Assembly (NCBI GenBank): GCA_028818565.1
Contig: JAPPNV010000403.1
Coordinates: forward strand, 1 to 33,577
Origin: Rhodospirillales bacterium
GTDB lineage: Bacteria; Pseudomonadota; Alphaproteobacteria; UBA828
Direction: 5' to 3'
DNA length: 33,577 bases
Position 1 is the stretch's first letter. Every line of letters begins with the position of its first letter. This document shows positions 24,874 to 32,400 of the stretch, piece after piece. The notes beneath the pieces are model-generated. The model saw only the letters and a program-made list of their open reading frames with translations, did no database searches and was not told the DNA's origin. Both the position numbers and the translations under genes were made by a program.

Positions 24874-26079
24874 ATGCCGCGTCGTAGCACGCTCGTGCTG
24901 AGCGGGCGGGAGGTGGACCGGCTGGCGGTCGCGGGCAGGGACCGGATCTTCTGGGACCGCGAGCTGGCCGGCTTCGGGGTCCGGGTCTACCCCTCGGGGC
25001 GGAAGGTCTACGTGGTCCAGAGCCGGGCGCGGGGCGGACCGAAGCGCGTCACGCTGGGCACCCACGGCGAGCTCACCGCGACGCAGGCCAGGCTCCGCGC
25101 CGGCCAGGTCATCGACCGCATCAAGGGGGGCGGAGACCCCATACCGCCCCCGGCCCGGGCCGGCGCCACCATCGCCGACCTCGCCGAGCGCTACCTGAGC
25201 GCCCATGTGGCCCAGAACTGCAACGCCCATACCGCCGGCATCTACCGGGGCTCGCTGGAGAACCACATCCTGCCGGCGCTCGGCATGATGCCGCTCGCCA
25301 TGGTCGAGACCGCCCATGTGGCGGCGCTGCACTACCGGCTCCGGGAGACACCCCGTGCCGCCAACCGCGCGCTCTCGGTGCTGTCGAAGATGTTCTCGCT
25401 GGCGGCTGCGTGGGGGCTCGTGCCCGACGGCGCCAACCCCTGCCGGGGCGTGCGCAAGTACAAGGAGAAGAAGCGCGAGCGCTTTCTCACCCGGGACGAG
25501 TACCGCAGGCTGGGCATGGCCCTCGCTCAGGCGGAAGCGGAGGCCGAGGCCGGCGTGGAGGGCGCGGTCTCGCCCTACGCCGTCGCGGCGCTGCGGCTGC
25601 TCATGCTCACCGGCTGCCGGCTCAACGAGATCCTCACCTTGCGCTGGGACGATATCGACCGCACCGCCGGCGAGTTTCGCCTGCGCGACGGCAAGACCGG
25701 CGCACGCATGGTGCCGCTGACGCCCACGGCGGAGAGGGTGCTGGCGGGGATCGCGCGCCTGCCCCACAACCCCTGGGTCATCGTCGGCAAGAAACCGGGC
25801 ACGCACCTCGCCACCATCACAGCAGACTGGTATCGGCTGCGGTCGCGAGCGGGCCTCGACGACGTGCGCATCCACGACCTCCGTCACTCCTACGCGTCCC
25901 GCGCGCTCGCCGCCGGCGAGAGCCTCAGCATGATCGGCAAGCTGCTGGGCCACGCCGACATCCAGAGCACCGCCCGCTACGCCCATCTCGCGCGCGAGAC
26001 CGAGCGCATCTCCGCCGCCAGGGTCGGCGGCAGCATCGGCGCCGACATCGGCACAGTTAAGGAAGGTCCCACCTCATGA
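24874..26079 (+). CDS. Tyrosine recombinase/integrase 1
   Basis: A 401-residue site-specific recombinase. The N-terminal arm-type DNA-binding domain is at about residues 1-85 (FWDRELAGFGVRVYPSGRKVY, DUF4102-like). A core-binding domain follows at about 95-190, then the catalytic domain. Catalytic residues are all present: R249 (LTGCRLNEIL), K274 (RDGKTGA), H334 and R337 (HDLRHSY), H360 (LLGHADIQSTARY) and Y369. It should cut and rejoin DNA through a 3'-phosphotyrosine intermediate. The ATG at 24874 is preferred over a GTG at 24844. It is the upstream half of a paralogous pair, 19 bases before integrase 2. It ends with SAARVGGSIGADIG, a tail shared with its neighbour. Confidence 0.95.
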   Translation: MPRRSTLVLSGREVDRLAVAGRDRIFWDRELAGFGVRVYPSGRKVYVVQSRARGGPKRVTLGTHGELTATQARLRAGQVIDRIKGGGDPIPPPARAGATIADLAERYLSAHVAQNCNAHTAGIYRGSLENHILPALGMMPLAMVETAHVAALHYRLRETPRAANRALSVLSKMFSLAAAWGLVPDGANPCRGVRKYKEKKRERFLTRDEYRRLGMALAQAEAEAEAGVEGAVSPYAVAALRLLMLTGCRLNEILTLRWDDIDRTAGEFRLRDGKTGARMVPLTPTAERVLAGIARLPHNPWVIVGKKPGTHLATITADWYRLRSRAGLDDVRIHDLRHSYASRALAAGESLSMIGKLLGHADIQSTARYAHLARETERISAARVGGSIGADIGTVKEGPTS

Positions 26080-26102
26080 ACAAGGACGACCCCTCCCCAT
26101 GA
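26076..26102 (+). CDS. Candidate relay micro-ORF between the two integrases
   Basis: ATG at 26076 overlaps the integrase 1 stop (ATGA). The frame reads MNKDDPSP, and its TGA (26100-26102) overlaps the integrase 2 ATG at 26099 (again ATGA). GGAAGG (26061-26066) lies 9 bases before its start. It could pass terminating ribosomes to integrase 2 rather than make a useful peptide. The arrangement could be chance. Confidence 0.3.
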   Translation: MNKDDPSP

Positions 26103-27508
26103 ACATGTCACTTCTCTCACAGGGAACCATTACGGACCGCACCGTGGCGGCGCTCTCTGCCGAGAGCGACACCGTGGTCTGGGACCGCGCGCTCACCGGC
26201 TTCGGCGTCCGGGTCTATCCCTCCGGCGCCAGGGTCTACGTGGTCCAGGCGCGGGGGCCGGAAGGCACGAAGCGCATCACCGTGGGCCGGCACGGGGTGA
26301 TCGGGGCCACGGAAGCCCGCAGGCGTGCCGCCCTGATCATCGCGCGTATCAGGGCGGGCGAGGCGCCCGTTCCGGAGGTTCAGAAGCCCGAGAGCGTCAC
26401 CGTCGCCACCCTCGCCGAGCGCTACCTGCGCGAGCACGTGGCGGTGCGCTGCAAGCCCACCACGGCAACCCAGTACCGGCTTGCCATCGAGCGCTACATC
26501 GTGCCCGCCCTCGGCACCCGTCCGGTCTCATCCCTCGGCCGTTCCCAGGTCGCCGAGCTGCAGCACTCGCTGAGCGACCGGCCGGCCATGGCCAACCTGG
26601 TGATCGCGACCTTGTCCAGGATGATCGAGCAGGGCATGGCCTGGGGCGTGGCGGGGGAGATCAGCAACCCCTGCCGCTCCGCCCCGAAGTATCGCGCCCG
26701 GCGGCGCGAGCGCTTCCTCACCGACGCGGAGTTCCGCCGCCTGGGATCGACCCTTGACGAGCTGGAGGCGACCGGGCGGCTCTCGCCACACGCGGCGGCG
26801 GCGCTGCGCCTGCTGATGCTCACCGGCTGCCGGCGTAACGAGATCCTGACGCTGCGCTGGGAGGACGTGCATCTGCACACGCAGGAGCTGCGTCTTCGCG
26901 ACTCCAAGACCGGCCCGCGCACGGTCTCGCTCTCGCCCGAGGCGGCGCAGGTTCTGGCGTCGATCGAGCGCCTGCCCGGCAATCCCTGGGTGATCCCCGG
27001 CGCCCGGCCCGGCGCCCGGCTTTCCAGCCTGTTCGAGCCCTGGCGCAAAGTGCGCGCCCGCGCGGGCCTCGACGACGTGCGCATCCACGACCTGCGTCAC
27101 TCCTACGCGTCGCGCGCGCTGGCCTTGGGCGAGAGCCTGCCGGTGATCGCCAAGCTCCTCGGCCACGCCCAGATCCAGACCACCGCGCGCTACACACACC
27201 TCACCCGCGACGCCGTCAAGGACGCAGCCACTCGAGTCGCCGAGGGGATTGCAGAAGACATACTTATAGGTCACGCCCCGAACCGCGGCCCTGATTTGCG
27301 TGGGCCAAACGGAGCTCCGCGCATCGGTGTCGGGTGCAATGCGCGGGGTGCCCCCGCGGTGCACGGCTCCATGGTTAAGGAAAGGATGAGGGCATCGGCT
27401 GCCAGGGTTGCAGCCGAAATCGGGGAGGACATTCTGCCGCCGTGGCAGCGCGGGAAAGACCTGTCGCCGACTCGGTCCGAACCCGCCCCAACCGCCCACG
27501 CCGCATGA
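26099..27508 (+). CDS. Tyrosine recombinase/integrase 2 with extended, duplicated tail
   Basis: A 469-residue paralogue of integrase 1. Arm-binding domain: VVWDRALTGFGVRVYPSGARV. Catalytic residues: R245 (TGCRRNEIL), K270 (RDSKTGP), H330 and R333 (HDLRHSY), H356 (LLGHAQIQTTARY) and Y365. After the tyrosine the normal tail VKDAATRVAEGIAEDIL (373-389) is followed by about 35 residues of unlike sequence. A second, homologous tail follows (MVKERMRASAARVAAEIGEDIL, residues 425-446, split here only by its two halves), then a Pro-rich end. So it is about 65-80 residues longer than expected. It may start at 26099 or at ATG 26105. It is probably cotranscribed with integrase 1; the partners may act as a heteromeric recombinase. 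Confidence 0.94.
   Translation: MNMSLLSQGTITDRTVAALSAESDTVVWDRALTGFGVRVYPSGARVYVVQARGPEGTKRITVGRHGVIGATEARRRAALIIARIRAGEAPVPEVQKPESVTVATLAERYLREHVAVRCKPTTATQYRLAIERYIVPALGTRPVSSLGRSQVAELQHSLSDRPAMANLVIATLSRMIEQGMAWGVAGEISNPCRSAPKYRARRRERFLTDAEFRRLGSTLDELEATGRLSPHAAAALRLLMLTGCRRNEILTLRWEDVHLHTQELRLRDSKTGPRTVSLSPEAAQVLASIERLPGNPWVIPGARPGARLSSLFEPWRKVRARAGLDDVRIHDLRHSYASRALALGESLPVIAKLLGHAQIQTTARYTHLTRDAVKDAATRVAEGIAEDILIGHAPNRGPDLRGPNGAPRIGVGCNARGAPAVHGSMVKERMRASAARVAAEIGEDILPPWQRGKDLSPTRSEPAPTAHAA
27371..27436 (+). pseudogene. Probable tail remnant of a third integrase, fused in frame to integrase 2
   Basis: The 22 codons from ATG 27371 encode a copy of the post-tyrosine integrase tail (VKE...SAARVAAEIGEDIL), matching residues 373-389 of the same protein and the end of integrase 1. 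The short run GTTAAGGAA here also occurs in the end of integrase 1 (26056-26064). A deletion that removed most of a third tandem integrase would leave this footprint. Internal duplication of the tail is the alternative. Confidence 0.38.
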
Positions 27509-28213
27509 TGAGGTGAGAGGCTCCTCAAGCAAGAACGTTCACTCAATAATTGTGTGCCGCGCGCGAATCGGCACTTGCATTCGCCGCTCGCATGTGGCGT
27601 GCTTGCATGGTGGCACATCGGATGACATGAGGGACGTCGTGACGGTGTGCAGCACAGCGGCGGTGACGGGGAGGATAGTCCTGGAGTGTCGACGCGGTTT
27701 ACATGGGTTGACGGCACGGCGGATAGCCGGTATTGGCTTGAGTGCGTCGCCCGCTGCCTCGGGGTTCGCCCCAGGCATGTTGCAAGACATTGCGATGACT
27801 ATGGACACCGCGCGACTCGTCTTGGTAAACTCGACGCTGCAGTCCACAAACGAGGCCTCCCGACGAGGCCTCTTCAGAATGAGGAGAGACTAGGAGCGGG
27901 ACAGCGATAGGAGATTTCATACACCCTCCGAGTCTTCTACTAACCCACTGATATTACATTATATATTTTCTGTGGTCGGGTCTCTGTTCCCGGCCTTTGT
28001 TGTCCCCGAATTTGACCGCCGTCATCACTCCGGAAGCGATTGAATTCCAGCCCCAGCGTAGCCCTGCGTAGCCGATTCGGCGAAACGCTACACCCGCCCG
28101 ACGAGGGTGCCCGCGCTGACGCAATCAAGACCCGTGGTGTGTGAGCCTGGCGCTGGCGGGCGCGCTGGTCCGGGCGGCGAGTCGCCGGGAGGCACGCCGG
28201 GAGCGCTTGGATT
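27509..28213. other. Gene-poor stretch between the integrases and higBA
   Basis: I can support no protein gene here. The frames present are short and do not resemble known families. The tract holds the right inverted repeat/terminator-like hairpin (27853-27876), an AT-rich patch at about 27940-27985 (ACATTATATATTTTC) and tandem GCGTAGCC words near 28059-28075. No tRNA clover-leaf was seen. Confidence 0.5.
27853..27876. repeat. Right copy of the 24-bp inverted repeat (terminator-like)
   Basis: It is the exact reverse complement of 24595-24618. Read on the plus strand it forms GAGGCCTC-CCGAC-GAGGCCTC followed by TTC (using the base at 27852), the shape of an intrinsic terminator for the integrase transcript, 344 bases beyond the stop. 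Whether its identity to the left copy reflects element ends or reused terminators is open. Confidence 0.8.
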
Positions 28214-28243
28214 GGAGACGCCCGGCACCGGCCGGTCGTCTCC
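28214..28243. terminator. Strong hairpin just upstream of the higBA promoter
   Basis: GGAGACG (28214-28220) pairs with CGTCTCC (28237-28243), and inside it CCGGC (28222-28226) pairs with GCCGG (28231-28235) around ACCG. The two stems are separated by one mismatch. There is no T tract. It ends 5 bases before the promoter and may insulate the toxin-antitoxin genes from upstream transcription. Confidence 0.45.
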
Positions 28244-28248
28244 TACGC

Positions 28249-28276
28249 TTGACGTACATCGTCAACGGGCTACCTT
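28249..28276 (+). promoter_or_regulatory. higBA promoter with overlapping operator
   Basis: TTGACG (28249-28254), 16 bases and TACCTT (28271-28276) form a sigma-70-like promoter. The same TTGACG is one arm of a perfect inverted repeat with CGTCAA (28260-28265), spacer TACAT. The dyad covers the -35 and spacer. This suits autorepression by the HigA/HigBA complex, as known for this family. Confidence 0.55.
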
Positions 28277-28284
28277 GTTCCCCG

Positions 28285-28572
28285 ATGATCCTCAGCTACA
28301 GGGACAGCAAGACCGAGAGATTCGCCGGCGGCCGAATGGTCCGGGACTTCCAGGGCTTCGAGCAGCAAGCGGCCAGACGGCTCTCGATCCTCAACGCCGC
28401 GCCGTCCCTCGACACGCTGCGCAACTTGCCCAGCAATCGGCTTGAGGCCCTCGGAGGGGATCGGAAGGGCCAGTACTCCATTCGGGTCAACAGGCAGTGG
28501 CGTATCTGTTTCGAGTGGCCGGAGGGTCAGCCGGGACCGAGCAACATCGAGATCGTGGATTACCATTCGTGA
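28285..28572 (+). CDS. higB: HigB-type toxin of a type II toxin-antitoxin system
   Basis: A 95-residue RelE/HigB-superfamily mRNA interferase (plasmid maintenance killer protein). Family hallmarks: ILSYRDSKTERFAGGRMV, the conserved NRLEALGGDRKGQYSIRVN and QWRICFEWPEG, and the terminal IEIVDYH. These toxins cleave mRNA on translating ribosomes. The ATG at 28285 fits the family N-terminus. With the promoter at 28249-28276 the leader would be only a few bases, so translation may be leaderless, and there is no Shine-Dalgarno. Toxin precedes antitoxin by 7 bases, the normal order for higBA. Confidence 0.95.
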   Translation: MILSYRDSKTERFAGGRMVRDFQGFEQQAARRLSILNAAPSLDTLRNLPSNRLEALGGDRKGQYSIRVNRQWRICFEWPEGQPGPSNIEIVDYHS

Positions 28573-28579
28573 AGGGAGA

Positions 28580-28891
28580 ATGATCGTGCTGAGACGCGCC
28601 ATCCATCCGGGTCGTATACTGAAGGAGGAGCTGGCAGGAATCGGCGTCACGCCGACGGAGCTCGCGCGCCAGATCGACGTGCCCGCGAACCGCGTGAGCC
28701 AGATCATCAACGCCAGGCGTTCGATCACCGGCGACACGGCGCTCCGCCTCGGTCACTGGTTCGGCGTTGAGCCGGAGTTCTGGCTCAACCTGCAAGCGCA
28801 CTTCGATCTGGTCTGCGCCGACCGGGCGAGGGGCGATACGATCAGGCTTCTGCCGACGAGAACCGATCTCGCCTCCGGCAGCGCTGTCTGA
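28580..28891 (+). CDS. higA: HigA-type antitoxin (HTH)
   Basis: A 103-residue XRE-family helix-turn-helix protein. Family features: AIHPGRILKEELAGIGVTP, HTH at about residues 24-45 (TELARQIDVPANRVSQIIN), then RRSITGDTALRLGHWFGVEP and FWLNLQAHFDL, as in HigA/VapI. It neutralises HigB and represses the operon, probably at the dyad at 28249-28265. The ATG at 28580 is very close to GAAGGGA; a GTG at 28586 would have better spacing. The last 15 residues are not conserved. Confidence 0.95.
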   Translation: MIVLRRAIHPGRILKEELAGIGVTPTELARQIDVPANRVSQIINARRSITGDTALRLGHWFGVEPEFWLNLQAHFDLVCADRARGDTIRLLPTRTDLASGSAV

Positions 28892-29070
28892 CGCGGTATG
28901 GACCGGCGTTCCGGGCGCCGCAGAGCCGGCGAGGGTGGGATGGCGCGCGGCGCACCCGCCCAGCTTGACGGTAGCTCTCGCCGTCGCATTCATGAAGCTC
29001 ATGGAGCCGCCATACGCCCGGTCACGGGCATGGTAGGGGATATGCAGGGATACCGGGAGCTCGTCGCATA

Positions 29071-29388
29071 GTGGGCCGGCACGCGATCACCTCGCTCTTC
29101 GACAACCGTCAGCATCTCCGCGCCATCGTCGCGGTGGCCGAGTTCGGCTCGATCTCGCACGCGGCCAAGGCGCTCGGCACAACCCAGCCCGCGCTCTCGA
29201 GAAGGCTTGCCGCTCTCGAGCAGGCGTCGGGCATCAGGCTCTTCGACCGTGATCGCCGCCTCGGCACCCGGCCCACCGTCATCGGCATGTACGTCATCGA
29301 GCTGGCACATGGTCTCTTGACCCAGATGGACAAGGCCGACCGCGCCCTCCTCGAGGTCAGGGATGCAACCGGACCGGAGCAGGATTGA
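29071..29388 (+). CDS. LysR-type DNA-binding domain only (truncated regulator)
   Basis: A 105-residue protein holding only the N-terminal winged HTH of LysR regulators: HLRAIVAVAEFGSISHAAK, LGTTQPALSRRLAALEQ and GIRLFDRDRR. Full LysR proteins are about 300 residues with an effector-binding domain, which is absent here. The GTG start has GGGAG upstream (29051-29055). After the TGA no frame continues as LysR; a small GCGGC-AGA-GCCGC hairpin follows and then the convergent relaxase gene. It may be a decayed regulator cut by rearrangement, or a working HTH-only protein able to bind DNA or antagonise a full LysR. The 179 bases between higA and this gene hold nothing I recognise. Confidence 0.75.
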   Translation: MGRHAITSLFDNRQHLRAIVAVAEFGSISHAAKALGTTQPALSRRLAALEQASGIRLFDRDRRLGTRPTVIGMYVIELAHGLLTQMDKADRALLEVRDATGPEQD

Positions 29389-29474
29389 GCGGCAGAGCCG
29401 CCCGCCATGCTGCCCCTGCCCGTGTTCCGGCCTGCCGCCTCCATATGAAGCGCCGCTCAACGGTCGCGAGAGGC

Positions 29475-32400
29475 CTACATGCTGATCCCCCGGCTGCGGC
29501 GCATGTGCCTTCCGTGTTTGCGGTCGCGCTGCTCTGCCTTTTCGCGCAGCTCCTTGAGTTTCTCGGGATCGTCGAGGATGTGGGCGAATCCTTTCCGGCT
29601 CTCGCTCGGGTCCAGGGGCTTGGCGGGCGGCTTGTCGAGCGTGTGAGCGAATCCTTGTTGCTCTTCTTCGCCCTTTCGCTCGCGCCGCGTTTCAGACTTG
29701 CGGCGCTCTTCGAGGATGTGAGCGAACCCCTGCTCCTGCTTCGGCGTCGGCTCGCGCCGGCGCTGTGATACTTCCGGCTTTGCGGCGCGTTCGCGGTTCT
29801 CGTTGAGCCGGTTGCGCAACTGCTCCACGGTGAGTTGTGCACGAGACCTGCCGATGGTGACCGCGTCGAGGTAGGCGCCGTACCTGTCGTCGTTGGCGAG
29901 GACGGCCTCGCCGGTGGCGGCCAGCATCTCGGCGGCGTCGCGCCACTGGGGCCAGGCGTCGAGACGGGCAACGGGAAGGCCGCGTTCCCCGGCATGGCGT
30001 TCGAGGGCCCTGTACGCCTCGACATGCCGCTCCGCTGCCGCGAGATAGTCTTCGGCGGTCTCTCGGGCAACGGTCTCGTCGTCGTGGTACGCGAGGAGTT
30101 CGTCGATCACGCCGCGTGCGCGGTCGGACAAATCTGGATGCTCGGCGAGCGCGCGCACTCGGCGGATCAGCGCGTCGTACCCTTCCACCAGCAGCATCGG
30201 AAGGTCCGGTTCCTGGGAGCGTGCGACGAGATCGTTCCAGTCCTGTTGCAGCTCCCTGTAGAGCGTCCTCCAGTCGGGCAGAGCCTCGCGTTCCAGGCCG
30301 GGCGCGACCGCATCCGAAGTCTGTGGCGGCAGGGACTCGTGCGGTGCGGGCTCGGCGGCAGGAGCAGTGATCCCGGCAGCGACCGCCTCGACCATCCCCT
30401 CCTCTTCGCGCACGACCTCCTGGCGCTCCGCGTCTTGGCGCTCCGCGTCCTGCCGCGCCCGGTGGGCGGCCCTGGCCGACACGGACCGCAGATACTTGCC
30501 AGCGCGCGCGTGCTGTCTGCGGAACTCCTCGATTTCACCCTGGCCGATACCGGCGCGCTCGGCCAGCAGGCGCTCGAACACCTGCGGACGGCGGCGGAAG
30601 GATGCGGCCTGCTTCATCAGCGCACCGTGGCGGTCGAGGGTCTCGCGGAAGGCCGGGCTGAGCGCCACCGCGTCGCCCTCGGCGCGCGCGCGCCGGCGAA
30701 GATCGTCCCACGCGGCCATGACCTCGGTGCGCTCCGCTGCGAACGCATCTACGGCGGTACCGTGGCGCCAGCCGTTGACGGCGTGACGGATTTCCTGGGC
30801 AATGCGCACGATCGCGTTGTCGTTGGCGGCAGCGACGGCCGCGGCTGCTTCCCCCTGCTCTTCGCCGGGACCGCCACGCATAGCACTCGCCAGCCGGGTC
30901 GCGCCGTTCCCAGCGCCGGCCCGCCCAAGCTGCGCGCGGCGCTGAGCGCCAGGCTGCGCGCGGAGCTGAGCTCCTTCGCTCGCATCCCGCCATGCGCCGT
31001 CGGCGATGTAGTCGAGCGCCGCCTCCTTGGGCCGGGAGCGCGACCAGCGCTCGGCCAGGTACGCCCGTACCTCGCTGTCCAGCACCGGCCGCTCCGCCTC
31101 GTCCTCGGGGAGGCTCTCGGCGATGTCGAAGACGATGGGAGAGCGGTTGACGTAGACGTCGATCCCCTCGCGGTGGCGAGTAGCAGCGGGATAGACGGTC
31201 TCGCGCGAGGGCCGGTCGTCGATCAGCAGGAACGCGCGATCCACCGTCAGCCCCTGGGCGGACGCGATGGTCATTGCATAGCCGTAGTCGATGCGGATGT
31301 TGTCGTGGTAGTCGCGGATCTCGTCGTGACGGAATTGCACGCACCTGCCGTCGTCGGTCCGCGCCGTGATGTGGACCGAAGGCTCAGCCTTGGACTCGTC
31401 CCACGACCTTCCGGGCTCATCCGCCATGACGTCCTTGCGCCCACCGGCCAGCCGGTTACGGGCCTTGCGCGAGATCGCTACTCCTTCCGCCTTTCGCACC
31501 TCGATGTCCTCGACGGTGACGACGGTGCCGTTGAAGAGCTGCTTCTGCCACTGTGTGGCGCCGATGCGGAGCCGGTCGCCGACGGCGATCTCAAGCGGCT
31601 CGGTCACCCGCCCGTCAAGGTCGCGGCTGACCTCGATCACCGCGCGCTTGATGTCGGTCCTTTCTCCGAGGACTCGCTCCCGCATGAGCCAGGAGAGCGC
31701 CCGCGCTTCTGCCTTCGTGCGTGCCAGCACCACGGCGGATTTGTGGGGCTCGGCGTTGGCGAGCCGCGCCCAGTCGTTGACCAGACCGGTCAGCGTTTTC
31801 TCTTCGTCGTAATGAAGATGCAGCCGGCCCCTGAGCTGCCACGCCTCGATGGCCTTCTCCGCTTCGCCGTCCCTGAGCGCCTCCGAGACCGCCACCTGCC
31901 ACGGCGTGAACAGGGGCTTCTTCTCCATCGCCTCGTAGTCGGCGAGGATTCTTTTTTGCTCTTGCTGGTTGGTCAGTGCGGCTGCAAAGCGCGCCTGCTC
32001 CGGCGTCTCCTTGTGGACATGGACCAGCACGTCCTCCAGGTCCGCCTTCTGGCGCCTGATGCGGTCGACGCGCACGCTGCCGGCGACGTCACGGATCAGC
32101 CGCAACCCCGGCCCCGCCTCCACCGGCTGCTGCTGGCGGGTGTCGCCGGCGAACACCACCTTGGCCCCGTGGCGCTCGCAGAGTTGCAGGATGTGGTGCG
32201 CCTGGCGGGTCGACAGCATCCCCGCCTCGTCCACCACGATCAGGGTGTCGCGGCCGATCTCGAGCTGCCCCTTGGCCGCGAGCTTGAGCAGCTTGTCCAC
32301 GCAGTAGGGACGCGCGTCGCAGTCGTCGCCGAGCGCCACGGCAGTCCGCCATGCGACGGCGGTGGGCACGATCTCGTAGCCGTGCTCCCTGTGAAGGTCG

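Noticed and set aside
27408-27893. 161-codon frame overlapping the integrase 2 end and the following gap
   Set aside because: It starts inside integrase 2 in another frame, runs through the terminator-like repeat, and resembles no family.
29571-29729. CRISPR-like array
   Set aside because: Only three units, with spacings in multiples of three inside a coding frame; they encode a protein repeat. No CRISPR array was seen elsewhere in the window.
29385-29768. Plus-strand frame opposite the relaxase C-terminus
   Set aside because: It is antisense to the GFAH repeat region; its Leu/Phe-rich look comes from the complementary repeats.
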